Positions 22,771 to 32,413 of a stretch of DNA of 39,632 nucleotides are shown here, piece by piece (position 1 is the stretch's first letter; each line of letters begins with the position of its first letter). Below the pieces are notes generated by a model. The model searched no databases. It saw only the letters and a list, made by a program, of their open reading frames with translations, and was not told where the DNA came from. Source of the DNA: Myxococcaceae bacterium. GTDB lineage: Bacteria > Myxococcota > Myxococcia > Myxococcales > Myxococcaceae. Location of the stretch: contig JAFGNZ010000180.1 of the NCBI GenBank assembly GCA_016926755.1, forward strand, positions 1-39,632, read 5' to 3'. Both the position numbers and the translations under genes were made by a program.

Positions 22771-24011
22771 GGGTTGCAGTCCTTGGCGGGACGGCGCTCG
22801 CGGGCGGCGGTGGCGCGGCTCGTATACACCTTGCGCTCCTGGGTCTTCGCCCGCTTGAGCACGGAGCAGTCCTCCCGGTGGAAGACATCGCTGTCCTTGA
22901 GGCTCACGAAGCGCAGGGCGCTCGAGGGAGGCTCGGCGGCGGGCCGCGCGCTGGGGACCGGGGTGGGCGGCCGATACCCGGCGGGCACCGCCTCACGGCC
23001 GGCACGCGCAGAGATAGCGGGAGCGGGGGCGCTCGCGGACGCCACGGAGGCGCTGGCGCTCGCGGGGGCTGGAGCAGGCCCTCCCTCACCTGGGACGACC
23101 AGCGGCGCGGTGTCCCCCTTTTCGGCCTGGAGGGTGACGGTGTTCCCGTCGCTCACGGCCTGGATCTCTCCGTCCTGGTCCGTGCGGAACACGCGCGCGC
23201 CCGCGGCCGCGAGTCGCTCGAGCGCCTCCGGGGTAGGGTGGCCGTACTCGTTGCGCTCGGCGCAGGAGATGACCGCGGCCTTGGGCCTCACCGCCGCCAG
23301 GAAGGCCTCCGTGGAGGAGTGCTTCCCACCGTGGTGCGCCACCTTCAGCACTGTGGAGGTGTAGTCCACCGGGTAGCGGAGCAGGGCCGCCTCGGTGTCC
23401 GGCTCCGCGTCGCCCGTGAAGAAGAAGGCTGTCCGGCCGTAGGTGAGCCGGGTGACGATGGAGTTCGAGTTCGCGTCCGAGCGGGTGCTCTTCAGGAACG
23501 GCTCCAGAGGGGAGCGGGGCCAGTAGATGGTGAGGACGGCGCCCTCGCCCAGGCCCACGGTGAGGAAGCTGTCCGGCGCCTGGGAGTTCGGCTCGGCGGT
23601 CATCACCTGGCCGACCTCCCTGCCCATGAACTCGAGCAGATCGCGGTACGCGGCGCTCGGGTGGTCGAAGCCGGGATCCATGTAGCGCCGGGCCCCCACC
23701 GCCTGGATGGCGTCCCTCATGCTCCCGAGGTGATCCAGGTGCGGGTGGGTGAGGATGACGAGATCCAGCGGCCCCCGGACGAGCTGGCGGAGCCGGCTCG
23801 CCAGCCGCTCTCCGGCCTCGGGAGGGCCACCGTCGATGAGCACCGTCTTCCCAGCGGGCGAGACGATGAGCGCGGCGTCGCCCTGGCCCACGTCGAAGAA
23901 ATGCACGGTGAGCGGCCTGGCCGTGGAGGGAGGAGCCGCGGAAGGCTGCGCCAGGGCCCGCGAGGCTGTGAGGAGGAGGGCGAGGAGGCTGAGCAGCCGG
24001 GGGAGGACCAT
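22767..24011 (-). CDS. ComEC-like MBL-fold secreted protein with Ada-like Zn tail (intact metal motif)
   Basis: A 414-residue paralogue of the downstream gene. Start at ATG 24011 (GTG 24014 is adjacent and possible), opening a Sec signal peptide cleaved near SRALAQ. The MBL domain (about 35-290) has FFDVGQGDAALIVSP, VLIDGG, the complete HxHxDH (THPHLDHLG), GDAEPDTEAALL and AHHGGKHSSTEAF. This is the full ComEC/Rec2-like site, so hydrolase activity (probably DNA or another phosphodiester) is likely. A Pro/Ala/Ser-rich linker leads to the C-terminal Ada-like Zn module (FHREDCSVLKRA...DCNP). It lacks the channel helices of true ComEC, so it is a free nuclease-like enzyme outside the cytoplasm. 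It diverges from deoC. Confidence 0.9.
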   Translation of the reverse strand: MVLPRLLSLLALLLTASRALAQPSAAPPSTARPLTVHFFDVGQGDAALIVSPAGKTVLIDGGPPEAGERLASRLRQLVRGPLDLVILTHPHLDHLGSMRDAIQAVGARRYMDPGFDHPSAAYRDLLEFMGREVGQVMTAEPNSQAPDSFLTVGLGEGAVLTIYWPRSPLEPFLKSTRSDANSNSIVTRLTYGRTAFFFTGDAEPDTEAALLRYPVDYTSTVLKVAHHGGKHSSTEAFLAAVRPKAAVISCAERNEYGHPTPEALERLAAAGARVFRTDQDGEIQAVSDGNTVTLQAEKGDTAPLVVPGEGGPAPAPASASASVASASAPAPAISARAGREAVPAGYRPPTPVPSARPAAEPPSSALRFVSLKDSDVFHREDCSVLKRAKTQERKVYTSRATAARERRPAKDCNP

Positions 24012-24121
24012 CACGGAGCGACTCTAGCGCCTGCCACCCCCTGTGAGGCAGCCGGCGAGCGCCAGGAGCCCTTCGTCCGAATGCTTCCCGAGGGGCCCCC
24101 ATCTGGGCTACATCCGAAGCC

Positions 24122-25063
24122 ATGGCTCAGGCAGATGACATGAACCAGGTCGTCGACGAGATCGCTGACCGTGTCCGCCGCAGGATGCAAGCTCTCCGAG
24201 CAGGCAAGGAAGAACCCTGTACCGCCTCTCCCGGGCCTGGCGCCCGTGAGGCCAGCGAGACCGGAACGGGCAACAACGCCACGGGCTCTCGGGAGTGTGC
24301 GCCTTCCTGCGACGTGTGCCCCAACGTGTCCAGCTGCGGCACGGTGGCCGCGGTGAAGAACGGCGCGGCCCGGCTCTCCCCGGAGTCCATCCGCACCAGC
24401 GCGGACATCGCGCCGTACATCGACCACACGCTGCTCAAGCCCGAGGCCAGCCGCGACGAGGTCATCAAGCTGGCGGAGGAGGCGAGGAAGCACGGCTTCG
24501 CCACGGTGTGCGTGAACTCGGTGAACGTGGCGCTGGCCGCGCGGGTGCTGGCTGGCTCCAGGACGGTCCCCATCGCGGTGGTGGGCTTCCCGCTCGGGGC
24601 GGCGCTGCCCTCCGCCAAGGCCTTCGAGGCGCGCGAGGCCATCCGCTGCGGCGCGAAGGAGATCGACATGGTGATCAACATCGGCGCGCTGAAGGCCCGG
24701 GACTACGCGCTGGTGCTCAAGGACATCTCCATGGTGGTGGAGGCCAGCCGCCCGCACGGCGTCAAGGTCATCCTGGAGACCAGCCAGCTCACCCACGAGG
24801 AGAAGATCGCCGGCTGCGTGCTCTCCAAGGCCGCGGGGGCCTCCTTCGTGAAGACGTCCACCGGCTTCAGCTCCGGCGGCGCCACCGCCGAGGACGTGGC
24901 GCTGATGCGCAAGGTGGTGGGGGACGACGTGGGGGTGAAGGCCTCCGGCGGCGTGCGCTCCGCCGAGGACGCGATGAAGATGATCCAGGCGGGCGCCAAC
25001 CGCATCGGCGCCTCCGCCTCCGTGGCCATCATCACCGGCCAGAAGTCCACCGCGAAGTACTGA
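24122..25063 (+). CDS. deoC: Deoxyribose-phosphate aldolase with N-terminal targeting-like helix and four-Cys motif
   Basis: A 313-residue class I aldolase that splits 2-deoxyribose 5-phosphate into acetaldehyde and glyceraldehyde 3-phosphate. The catalytic domain begins near 98 ([11 protein letters not shown]) and carries the Schiff-base Lys244 (VKTSTGF) and assisting Lys273 (VKASGGVR). Ordinary DeoC is about 220 residues; this one has about 95 extra at the N-terminus. Residues 7-24 ([18 protein letters not shown]) form an amphipathic helix like microcompartment encapsulation peptides. A Gly/Pro/Thr linker follows, then Cys59-x3-Cys63-x2-Cys66-x5-Cys72, a metal or Fe-S type spacing. The gene starts an operon with a DksA/TraR protein and a phosphomutase. 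The helix and Cys functions are inference. Confidence 0.95.
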   Translation: MAQADDMNQVVDEIADRVRRRMQALRAGKEEPCTASPGPGAREASETGTGNNATGSRECAPSCDVCPNVSSCGTVAAVKNGAARLSPESIRTSADIAPYIDHTLLKPEASRDEVIKLAEEARKHGFATVCVNSVNVALAARVLAGSRTVPIAVVGFPLGAALPSAKAFEAREAIRCGAKEIDMVINIGALKARDYALVLKDISMVVEASRPHGVKVILETSQLTHEEKIAGCVLSKAAGASFVKTSTGFSSGGATAEDVALMRKVVGDDVGVKASGGVRSAEDAMKMIQAGANRIGASASVAIITGQKSTAKY

Positions 25064-25089
25064 GCCCGAGTGAGGCCCGGGGAAGCGCC

Positions 25090-25482
25090 GTGACGGATGC
25101 CCAGCGAGAGGAACTCAAGAAGCTGCTGCTCGCGCTGCACGCGGAGCTGACCGGCAAGACGCCAGCGAGGATCGAGCCGAACCGGACGGATGAGGCGCGC
25201 GTGGGGGGCGACGAGGACGAGCAGCCGCTCAACGAGATGATGCAGGCCATCGCCTCCAACCGGAACAAGAACATGGACGGCGTGCTGGCGCGGGTGGTGA
25301 AGGCGCTGGGCAAGCTGAGGAACGATCCGGACAGCTTCGGCGAGTGCGAGGAGTGCGGCGACGAGCTGCCCTACGGCCGGCTCAAGGCCGTGCCCTACGT
25401 GGAGTTCTGCGTGGAGTGCCAGGGCAAGCGGGACAAGCCCAAGGGCGGGCCCACGCGCAAGAAGCTCACCGATTACACCTGA
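25090..25482 (+). CDS. DksA/TraR C4-type zinc-finger protein
   Basis: A 130-residue protein starting at GTG 25090 (GGGGAAG upstream), 26 nt after deoC. N-terminal helical hairpin (TDAQREELKKLLLALHAELTG and a second long helix). The zinc finger has CEECG, 17 residues, then CVEC, the canonical spacing of the DksA/TraR family. DksA-like proteins insert into the RNA polymerase secondary channel and, with ppGpp, retune promoters. The coiled-coil tip Asp-x2-Asp pair of DksA is not obvious (GDEDEQPLNEM is the nearest), so it may be a divergent paralogue. Its place inside a deoC operon suggests a stress or nutrient link, but it may simply be co-transcribed. Confidence 0.9.
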   Translation: MTDAQREELKKLLLALHAELTGKTPARIEPNRTDEARVGGDEDEQPLNEMMQAIASNRNKNMDGVLARVVKALGKLRNDPDSFGECEECGDELPYGRLKAVPYVEFCVECQGKRDKPKGGPTRKKLTDYT

Positions 25483-25528
25483 ACGCGTCACGCGGGGCCC
25501 CCGTGCCACGGGGGAGAGGAGGCGGGAC

Positions 25529-27283
25529 ATGAGCAACACCGGGCTGAGGGAGCAGGCGGAGGCGTGGCGGAGAGCCGATCCGGACCCCACCACGGCGGAG
25601 GAGCTGGCGCGGGTGCTGGCCGCTGGGGATCTGGCGGACCTGGCGGATCGCTTCGCGGGCAACCTGGAGTTCGGCACCGCGGGCCTGCGAGGCGTGCTGG
25701 GCGCGGGGCCCAACCGGATGAACCGGGCGGTGGTGCGCCGCACCACGGCGGGGCTGGCGCGCTACCTCAAGGCCCAGGTCCCGGACGTCGCCTCGCGCGG
25801 CGTGGTGGTGGGCAGGGATGGGCGGCGGATGAGCGCCGAGTTCGCCGAGGACACCGCCTGCGTGCTCGCCGCGGAGGGCATCCCCGCGCTCGTCTTCTCC
25901 ACGCTGGCCCCCACGCCGCTGACGGCCTTCGCCGCGCTGCACCTGGAGGCCGCCGCCGCGGTGATGGTCACCGCCAGCCACAACCCACCCGAGTACAACG
26001 GCTACAAGGTCTACTGGGGCAACGGCGCGCAGATCATCCCTCCCCATGACAAGGGGATCGCCGCCGCCATCGACGCGGTGGAGCCGGCCAACCAGGTGCG
26101 GCTGCTCACCCCCGCCGAGGCCCGCCAGCAGGGCCTGTGGCGGGAGCTCGGGGCGGAGGTGGGGGAGGCCTACCTGAAGGCCATCCTCCGGCTGCGGAAG
26201 TACGCGCGCGGCTCGGACACGCTCTCCATCATCTATACCGCCATGCACGGCGTGGGCGGCGTGTGGATGGAGCGGGCCATGAAGGCCGCGGGCTTCCCGC
26301 GCTTCTTCCCCGTGGCCGAGCAGCAGCAGCCGGACGGCGCCTTCCCCACCGTGCGCTTCCCCAACCCCGAGGAGCCCGGCGCGATGGATCTCTCCAGCGC
26401 CGCCGCCGAGCGCGAGAAGGCCGAGCTGGTGCTGGCCAATGATCCGGACGCGGACCGGCTCGCGGTGATGGTGCGCGGCGCGGAGGGCCGGCTGCGCATG
26501 CTCACCGGCAACGAGGTGGGCGTGCTGCTGGGCCACTACCTGCTCACCCAGGGCACCCAGCTGGTCCGCCCCTACGTGGCCACCACCATCGTCTCCTCGG
26601 TGCAGCTCGGGCAGATCGCCCAGGAGCTCGGCGCCGCCTACGACGAGGTCCTCACCGGCTTCAAGTGGATCGCCAACCGCGCGCTGGAGCGCGAGCAGGG
26701 CGAGAGCCTCCAGTTCGTCTTCGGCTACGAGGAGGCGCTCGGCTACACCGTGGGCAGGGTGGTGCGCGACAAGGACGGCATCAGCGCGGCGCTGGTGTTC
26801 GCCGACCTGGCGGCGTGGTGCCAGTCCCGCGGGGCGACGGTGCTCGGCTACCTGGAGGAGATCCAGCGCCGGCATGGCCTCTTCGTCGGAGCGCAGCGCA
26901 ACTTCACCTTCAAGGGCGCCGAGGGCGCGCAGACCATCTCGCGCATCATGGAGGCCTTCCGCCGCGAGCCCCCGAGGCGCGTGGGCGAGCACCCCGTCCA
27001 GCGCACCAAGGACTACAAGACGGGCGAGGCCCGCACGGGCGACAAGGTGGAGCGGCTCACCCTGCCGCCCTCGAACGTCCTCGCCTACGAGCTGGAGGGC
27101 GGCGGCCGCGTCACCCTCCGGCCCTCGGGCACCGAGCCCAAGATCAAGTACTACTTCGAGCTGAAGGAGCAGCTGCGCTCCGGTGAGCCGATGGCCCAGG
27201 CTCGCGCGCGGGCGGAGGGGCGCCTCGAGAAGCTCATCGACGCCTTCGTGGCGCTCGCGCGTGATCGCGGGCAGCCCGCCTGA
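25529..27283 (+). CDS. Phospho-sugar mutase of the PGM2/PgcA type, candidate phosphopentomutase
   Basis: A 584-residue alpha-D-phosphohexomutase-superfamily enzyme starting at ATG 25529. Motifs in order: TASHNP with phosphoserine Ser150, metal loop DPDADR (305-310), substrate loop YEEALGY (from about 400) and phosphate-binding RPSGTEPK (531-538). Length and sequence fit the PgcA/PGM2 group, whose members interconvert glucose 1- and 6-phosphate or, in human PGM2, act chiefly as phosphopentomutase. In an operon with deoC, and with deoA about 6 kb away, moving phosphate from deoxyribose 1- to 5-phosphate is the simplest role. A general phosphoglucomutase role remains possible. Confidence 0.92.
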   Translation: MSNTGLREQAEAWRRADPDPTTAEELARVLAAGDLADLADRFAGNLEFGTAGLRGVLGAGPNRMNRAVVRRTTAGLARYLKAQVPDVASRGVVVGRDGRRMSAEFAEDTACVLAAEGIPALVFSTLAPTPLTAFAALHLEAAAAVMVTASHNPPEYNGYKVYWGNGAQIIPPHDKGIAAAIDAVEPANQVRLLTPAEARQQGLWRELGAEVGEAYLKAILRLRKYARGSDTLSIIYTAMHGVGGVWMERAMKAAGFPRFFPVAEQQQPDGAFPTVRFPNPEEPGAMDLSSAAAEREKAELVLANDPDADRLAVMVRGAEGRLRMLTGNEVGVLLGHYLLTQGTQLVRPYVATTIVSSVQLGQIAQELGAAYDEVLTGFKWIANRALEREQGESLQFVFGYEEALGYTVGRVVRDKDGISAALVFADLAAWCQSRGATVLGYLEEIQRRHGLFVGAQRNFTFKGAEGAQTISRIMEAFRREPPRRVGEHPVQRTKDYKTGEARTGDKVERLTLPPSNVLAYELEGGGRVTLRPSGTEPKIKYYFELKEQLRSGEPMAQARARAEGRLEKLIDAFVALARDRGQPA

Positions 27284-27350
27284 GTCTCTGGGTGTGCCGC
27301 ACCCGTTCCCACCGGCCGCGCCCGCCGCGGCCCTTCCCTGAGGTTGCTCC

Positions 27351-28025
27351 GTGAAGCGTCTCGTCCCTGGGCTCTTTCTCTGCTCGCTCCTCGCCTCCAC
27401 CGCCGCGCTCGCGCAGGAGGAGGAGGTCTCCTATGGCCGCGGGCAGGGCTGGTCCGTGCTCGCGGGCGACACCGTGGGCGCCAGCCGGAACACCCTCGTC
27501 GCGCAGCTTGGCTGGCCGGGTGTCTCGGTGGGGCTGCTCCACGGCGGCACGCCCCGCTTCGACATCGGCGGCAAGTTCACCTTCAACTGGGGGCAGGAGG
27601 GGCTCGTCGAGATCGTCGAGCCCGGCATCAAGCTCCAGGCCTGGATGCGGCTGATGCTCGCGCGCACCTCCCAGGTGTCCCTGGCGCTCACCTTCCAGCC
27701 CGGGCCGCTCTTCTACTTCCACGACGGCAGCACGGAGGTGGGGATGGCGCTGCCGGTGGCGCTGGTGGCCGGCATCCCCGTGGGCAGCGCCATCATGCTC
27801 AACCTGGGCCTGGACGTGCCCTTCCACGTCTACTTCGGCACCGGCGGCGGCCCCGTCTTCCCCCTCCTGGTGGGAGGGGGGCTGGAGTACTTCCTCGACC
27901 GCGGCCTCCAGGTGAACTTCAACGTCCGGATGGGGCCCTCCATCATCCCGGACTCGGGCCGCCGAGGCCGCAACGACGCGTACTTCACCCTCGAGTCCCT
28001 GCTGGGCGTGGCCTGGCGCTTCTAG
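27351..28025 (+). CDS. Outer-membrane beta-barrel-like protein, family not recognised
   Basis: A 224-residue protein starting at GTG 27351 (GAGG 8 nt upstream) with a signal peptide cleaved near ALAQ (residue 23). The mature part alternates hydrophobic and polar residues in about eight strands rich in Gly (VSVGLLHGGTPRFDIGGKFTF, PVFPLLVGGGLEYFLDRGLQ). It ends in VAWRF, a terminal aromatic typical of outer-membrane barrels recognised by BamA. It lies 67 nt after the phosphomutase, so it could belong to that operon. Size suits an 8-stranded barrel. No specific function is assigned. Confidence 0.75.
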   Translation: MKRLVPGLFLCSLLASTAALAQEEEVSYGRGQGWSVLAGDTVGASRNTLVAQLGWPGVSVGLLHGGTPRFDIGGKFTFNWGQEGLVEIVEPGIKLQAWMRLMLARTSQVSLALTFQPGPLFYFHDGSTEVGMALPVALVAGIPVGSAIMLNLGLDVPFHVYFGTGGGPVFPLLVGGGLEYFLDRGLQVNFNVRMGPSIIPDSGRRGRNDAYFTLESLLGVAWRF

Positions 28026-28028
28026 CGA

Positions 28029-28589
28029 CTACCAGGAGACCACCGGCTCGGCCGGCAGCTCCACCGTGAAGATGTTGCCGCCCATGGGCCGGTTCCTCAC
28101 CGTCAGCCGGGCGCCGAGCGTCTCCGCGCGCTCCATGGCCGCCTGCATCGCGTCCTCGACGATGACGCTGGCCCCGGTGTCCTGCACCCGCAGGCGCGGG
28201 CCGTAGTCACCGAACGCGTCCGCCGGCTCCACGATGACCCGGAGGACGTGGGGCCGGTCCGCCAGCGCCCTCATCGCCGCGGCCGCGGTGGCCACCATGT
28301 GCTCGATCACCTGCGCGAACTGGCGGCGGGGCAGATCCACCTGCAGCCGCTCCTGCGGCAGGTGGTAGTGGATGTCCACGCCGTCCAGCCGGCCCTCGGT
28401 GAGCATCTGCGCCACCACGTCCTGCGCCAGCTCGCTCAGATCCAGCGGCAGCGTCTCTCGCAGGTAGGCGTCCAGCGAGACGACGTTGTCCGAGTCCGAC
28501 TCGGAGCGCGAGAGGTTCGTCCCTGAGGTGTCGTTCTCTACCGACAGGGTCTTGCGAGCGGTTGCCGTGGTCGCCGTTCTCGCCATCAT
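28029..28589 (-). CDS. Degenerate GHKL (histidine-kinase-type) ATPase-domain protein
   Basis: A 186-residue protein; start ATG 28589, with GGAGG 6 nt upstream (ATG 28586 is next). Residues about 1-45 are Thr/Ala/Ser-rich and basic; the rest has the layout of an HATPase_c domain. QFAQVIEHMVATAAAAM sits where the N-box QVFxNLLxNAxxA should be, but the Mg-binding Asn is missing. A G1-like VQDTGAS follows, without clear G2 or F boxes, and the ending GGNIFTVELP matches the final strand. It therefore looks like a kinase ATPase fold that cannot hydrolyse ATP normally: a pseudokinase-like binding partner or a decayed regulator. It converges on the barrel gene (3 nt gap). Confidence 0.75.
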   Translation of the reverse strand: MMARTATTATARKTLSVENDTSGTNLSRSESDSDNVVSLDAYLRETLPLDLSELAQDVVAQMLTEGRLDGVDIHYHLPQERLQVDLPRRQFAQVIEHMVATAAAAMRALADRPHVLRVIVEPADAFGDYGPRLRVQDTGASVIVEDAMQAAMERAETLGARLTVRNRPMGGNIFTVELPAEPVVSW

Positions 28590-28703
28590 CGCGCTGCCTC
28601 CACTTCGGGCTGCCCGTCCCGCGTCCGGGCAGAAGAAGTTCCGCACCGTATAATCCCATCTGCTAGATGCGTGCCTACTTTTCTGACCCGACGGCTTTTG
28701 TCG

Positions 28704-28734
28704 TTCTGGGGACAGCGGAAAATTTTCCCCAGAA
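28704..28734. other. Inverted repeat with nested palindrome in the intergenic region
   Basis: TTCTGGGG (28704-28711) and CCCCAGAA (28727-28734) form a perfect 8-bp inverted repeat. It overlaps GGAAAATTTTCC (28717-28728), a perfect 12-bp palindrome. The surrounding gap 28590-28871 (282 bp) is more AT-rich than the genes and shows no credible ORF; GACCCGGGTC near 28836 is another palindrome. The gap lies between the end of the ABC operon and the GHKL-like gene, both on the minus strand, so operator or terminator roles are both possible. Confidence 0.5.
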
Positions 28735-28871
28735 ATAATCGGGACTTGGCACTATCCTACACCAGAGCAGGGTAGGAAGGGAAGCCTTGGGAAACGAGAA
28801 GGGTGGGTCAGATTTGAATCCTGGTCTTTCTTGACCCGGGTCTTTTCCGACTCTCGCCGTCAGGTGGGCTT

Positions 28872-29801
28872 CTAGCGGGATTCCTGTTCGTAGGGCGTGC
28901 CGAGCGCGGCGGGGGCGCTGCTGCGCTGGCCCTGGACGGCCAGGAGGATGAGCGTGAGGAGGTAGGGCAGGGCGAGCAGGAAGCCCTGGGGGATGAACTC
29001 GAGGATGCCGGGGGCGCTGGAGGCCAGGCCGATGCGCAGGGCGTTGCCGAAAGCGAAGAAGGAGGCGGCCCCGAAGGCGCCCAGAGGCGTCCACCGGCCA
29101 AACACCATGGCGGCCAGGGCCATGAAGCCCAGGCCGGCGGGGGTGTGCTGCTCGAAGCGATCCAGCACCGCGGTGGACAGCACCGCGCCCCCCAGCCCCG
29201 CCAGCAGGCCTCCGCCGAGCACCGCCCCCCAGCGCAGCCCCTGCACGCTCAGCCCCAGCGTGGCCACCGCGTGCGGCTTCTCTCCCACGGCGCGCAGCCG
29301 CAGGCCGATGGGGGTGTGGGTGAGCACCGCGTGGAAGACGAAGGGCAGCACCAGCGCCAGGTACGTCATCCCCGAGTGCTCCGAGAGGGCGCCCAGCAGG
29401 GGCACCCCATGGATCAGCGGCAGCGTCCACCGGGGGAGCTGCTCGATGGCGGGCGTGCCGTTGGGGCTGTAGAGCGACTCCAGGAGGAAGGTGCCGCCCG
29501 CCAGGGCCACCAGGTTGATGGCCATGCCGGACACCACCTGATCCGAGCGCCAGCGGATGCTCAGGTAGCCGTGGATCGCGGCCAGCCCCGCGCCCGCCAG
29601 CATCCCCAGCACCACCCCCAGGGGGGTGGGCATGAACAGGGCCGCCACCGCCGCGCAGAAGGCGCCCGCGCGCATCTGTCCCTCCACGCCTACGTTCACC
29701 ACGCCGGCGCGCTCGGAGAGCACCCCGCCCAGGGCGGCGAAGATGAGCGCGGGGGCCGCGTCCAGGGTGGAGAACAGGAGCGCCTCGAGGAGTTCAAGCA
29801 C
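28872..29801 (-). CDS. BMP-type (nucleoside) ABC transporter permease 2
   Basis: A 309-residue inner-membrane protein starting at GTG 29801, overlapping the upstream permease by 8 nt. About 8-9 hydrophobic helices. It carries the BPD_transp_2 signatures PALIFAALGGVLSERAGVVNVGVEGQM near the N-terminus and HTPIGLRLRAVGEKPHA later, as in the second permease of BMP-type importers (YufQ/NupQ-like). It would form half of the channel for nucleosides with the neighbouring permease, powered by the ATPase upstream. It is the last gene of a four-gene operon (lipoprotein, ATPase, permease, permease). Confidence 0.92.
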   Translation of the reverse strand: MLELLEALLFSTLDAAPALIFAALGGVLSERAGVVNVGVEGQMRAGAFCAAVAALFMPTPLGVVLGMLAGAGLAAIHGYLSIRWRSDQVVSGMAINLVALAGGTFLLESLYSPNGTPAIEQLPRWTLPLIHGVPLLGALSEHSGMTYLALVLPFVFHAVLTHTPIGLRLRAVGEKPHAVATLGLSVQGLRWGAVLGGGLLAGLGGAVLSTAVLDRFEQHTPAGLGFMALAAMVFGRWTPLGAFGAASFFAFGNALRIGLASSAPGILEFIPQGFLLALPYLLTLILLAVQGQRSSAPAALGTPYEQESR

Positions 29802-30898
29802 GGGGCACCTCGGCGGAGGCAGGCTGGGTCCGGCGCCTGCGCAGCAGCGCCAGCCACACCAGGCGGCCCGCCACGAAGAGCAGCGCCAGGCCCTGGATGA
29901 GCTCCGGGAAGCTCTTGTGCACGCCCAAGAGCTGCATCCGCGTGCCGCCGGCGCGCAGGGCGCCGAAGAAGAGCGCGGTGATCGTCACGCCCAGCGGGTT
30001 GTTGTTGCCGATCAGCGAGATGGCGATGCCGTCGAAGCCATAGGGCGCCCCGAGCACGCCGGGGTAGCGGAACTCGGTGCCCAGCACCAGCACCGCGCCG
30101 GCCAGCCCCGCCAGCGCGCCAGCCAGCCCCATGGCCTCGGCCATGCGCTGCTTGACGGGGATGCCGGCGGCGCGCGCCGCCTCGGGGCCCAGGCCGGCGG
30201 CGCGCGTCTCGAAGCCTCGCCGCGTCCGGATCAGCCACGCCCAGACGAACGCCGCCACCGCCAGCGCCATGGGGAAGCCCAGGTTCATCCGGGAGATGTC
30301 GCCCAGCAGCCGGGGCAGGTGCGCGGTGGGGAAGATCTCCGCGGTGCCGGAGACGGAGTGGCCGCCGGTAACCGTCGGGCGCAGCGGGCCCACCACGAGC
30401 CAGTTGTCCACCAGCGTCACCGCCACCCAGTTGAGCATGATGGTGGAGATGACCTCGTGGACGCCGCGCCACAGCTTGAGGGCCGCGGCGATGAGCGCCC
30501 ACAGCGCCCCCGCGACGGCGGCGGCCAGCAGCGCCAGGGGGAGGTGCAGGAGGGCGTGCGCGGAGAGCTGCGCGCCCACCACCGCCGCCGCCAGCGCGCC
30601 CACCACCATCTGCCCCTGCGCGCCGATGTTGAACAGGCCGGCCTTGAAGGCCACCGCCACCGACAGGCCCGTGAGGATCAGCAGGGCGGCCTTGCTCGCG
30701 GCCTCGCCCAGCGGCCGGACGATGACCGCGAGGTCTCCGCCGTCCAGGTACCGGGGCCACTGGCCGATGCCGCCATAGAGCATCTGCAGGTAGGCATTGC
30801 TGGCGACCTCCGTGTCCCGCGTGAGCGCGATGGCGATCCAGCACACCACCAGCGCGAGCGCCACGGAGAGGATGGACGGGACCGCCGCGCGCCAGCGC

Positions 30899-30906
<8 letters not shown>
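29794..30906 (-). CDS. BMP-type (nucleoside) ABC transporter permease 1
   Basis: A 370-residue inner-membrane protein with about 9-10 hydrophobic helices; ATG 30906 overlaps the ATPase stop by 8 nt. The family signature FKAGLFNIGAQGQMVVGAL lies near residue 90 (BPD_transp_2), and TRRGFETRAAGLGPEAARAAGIP matches the cytoplasmic coupling loop. It pairs with the downstream permease as the YufP/NupP-like partner. Compared with permease 2 it has an added N-terminal helix and a periplasmic loop with Trp and Tyr. Substrate inferred from the BMP lipoprotein and deoA next door: purine or pyrimidine (deoxy)nucleosides. Confidence 0.92.

Positions 30907-32409
<1,503 letters not shown>

Positions 32410-32413
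<4 letters not shown>

Noticed and set aside
28746-28764. TTGGCAC in the intergenic region as a second sigma-54 promoter
   Set aside because: The -24 half matches, but the position 10 bp after GG is CA, not GC, and no TTGC follows, so the -12 element is missing.
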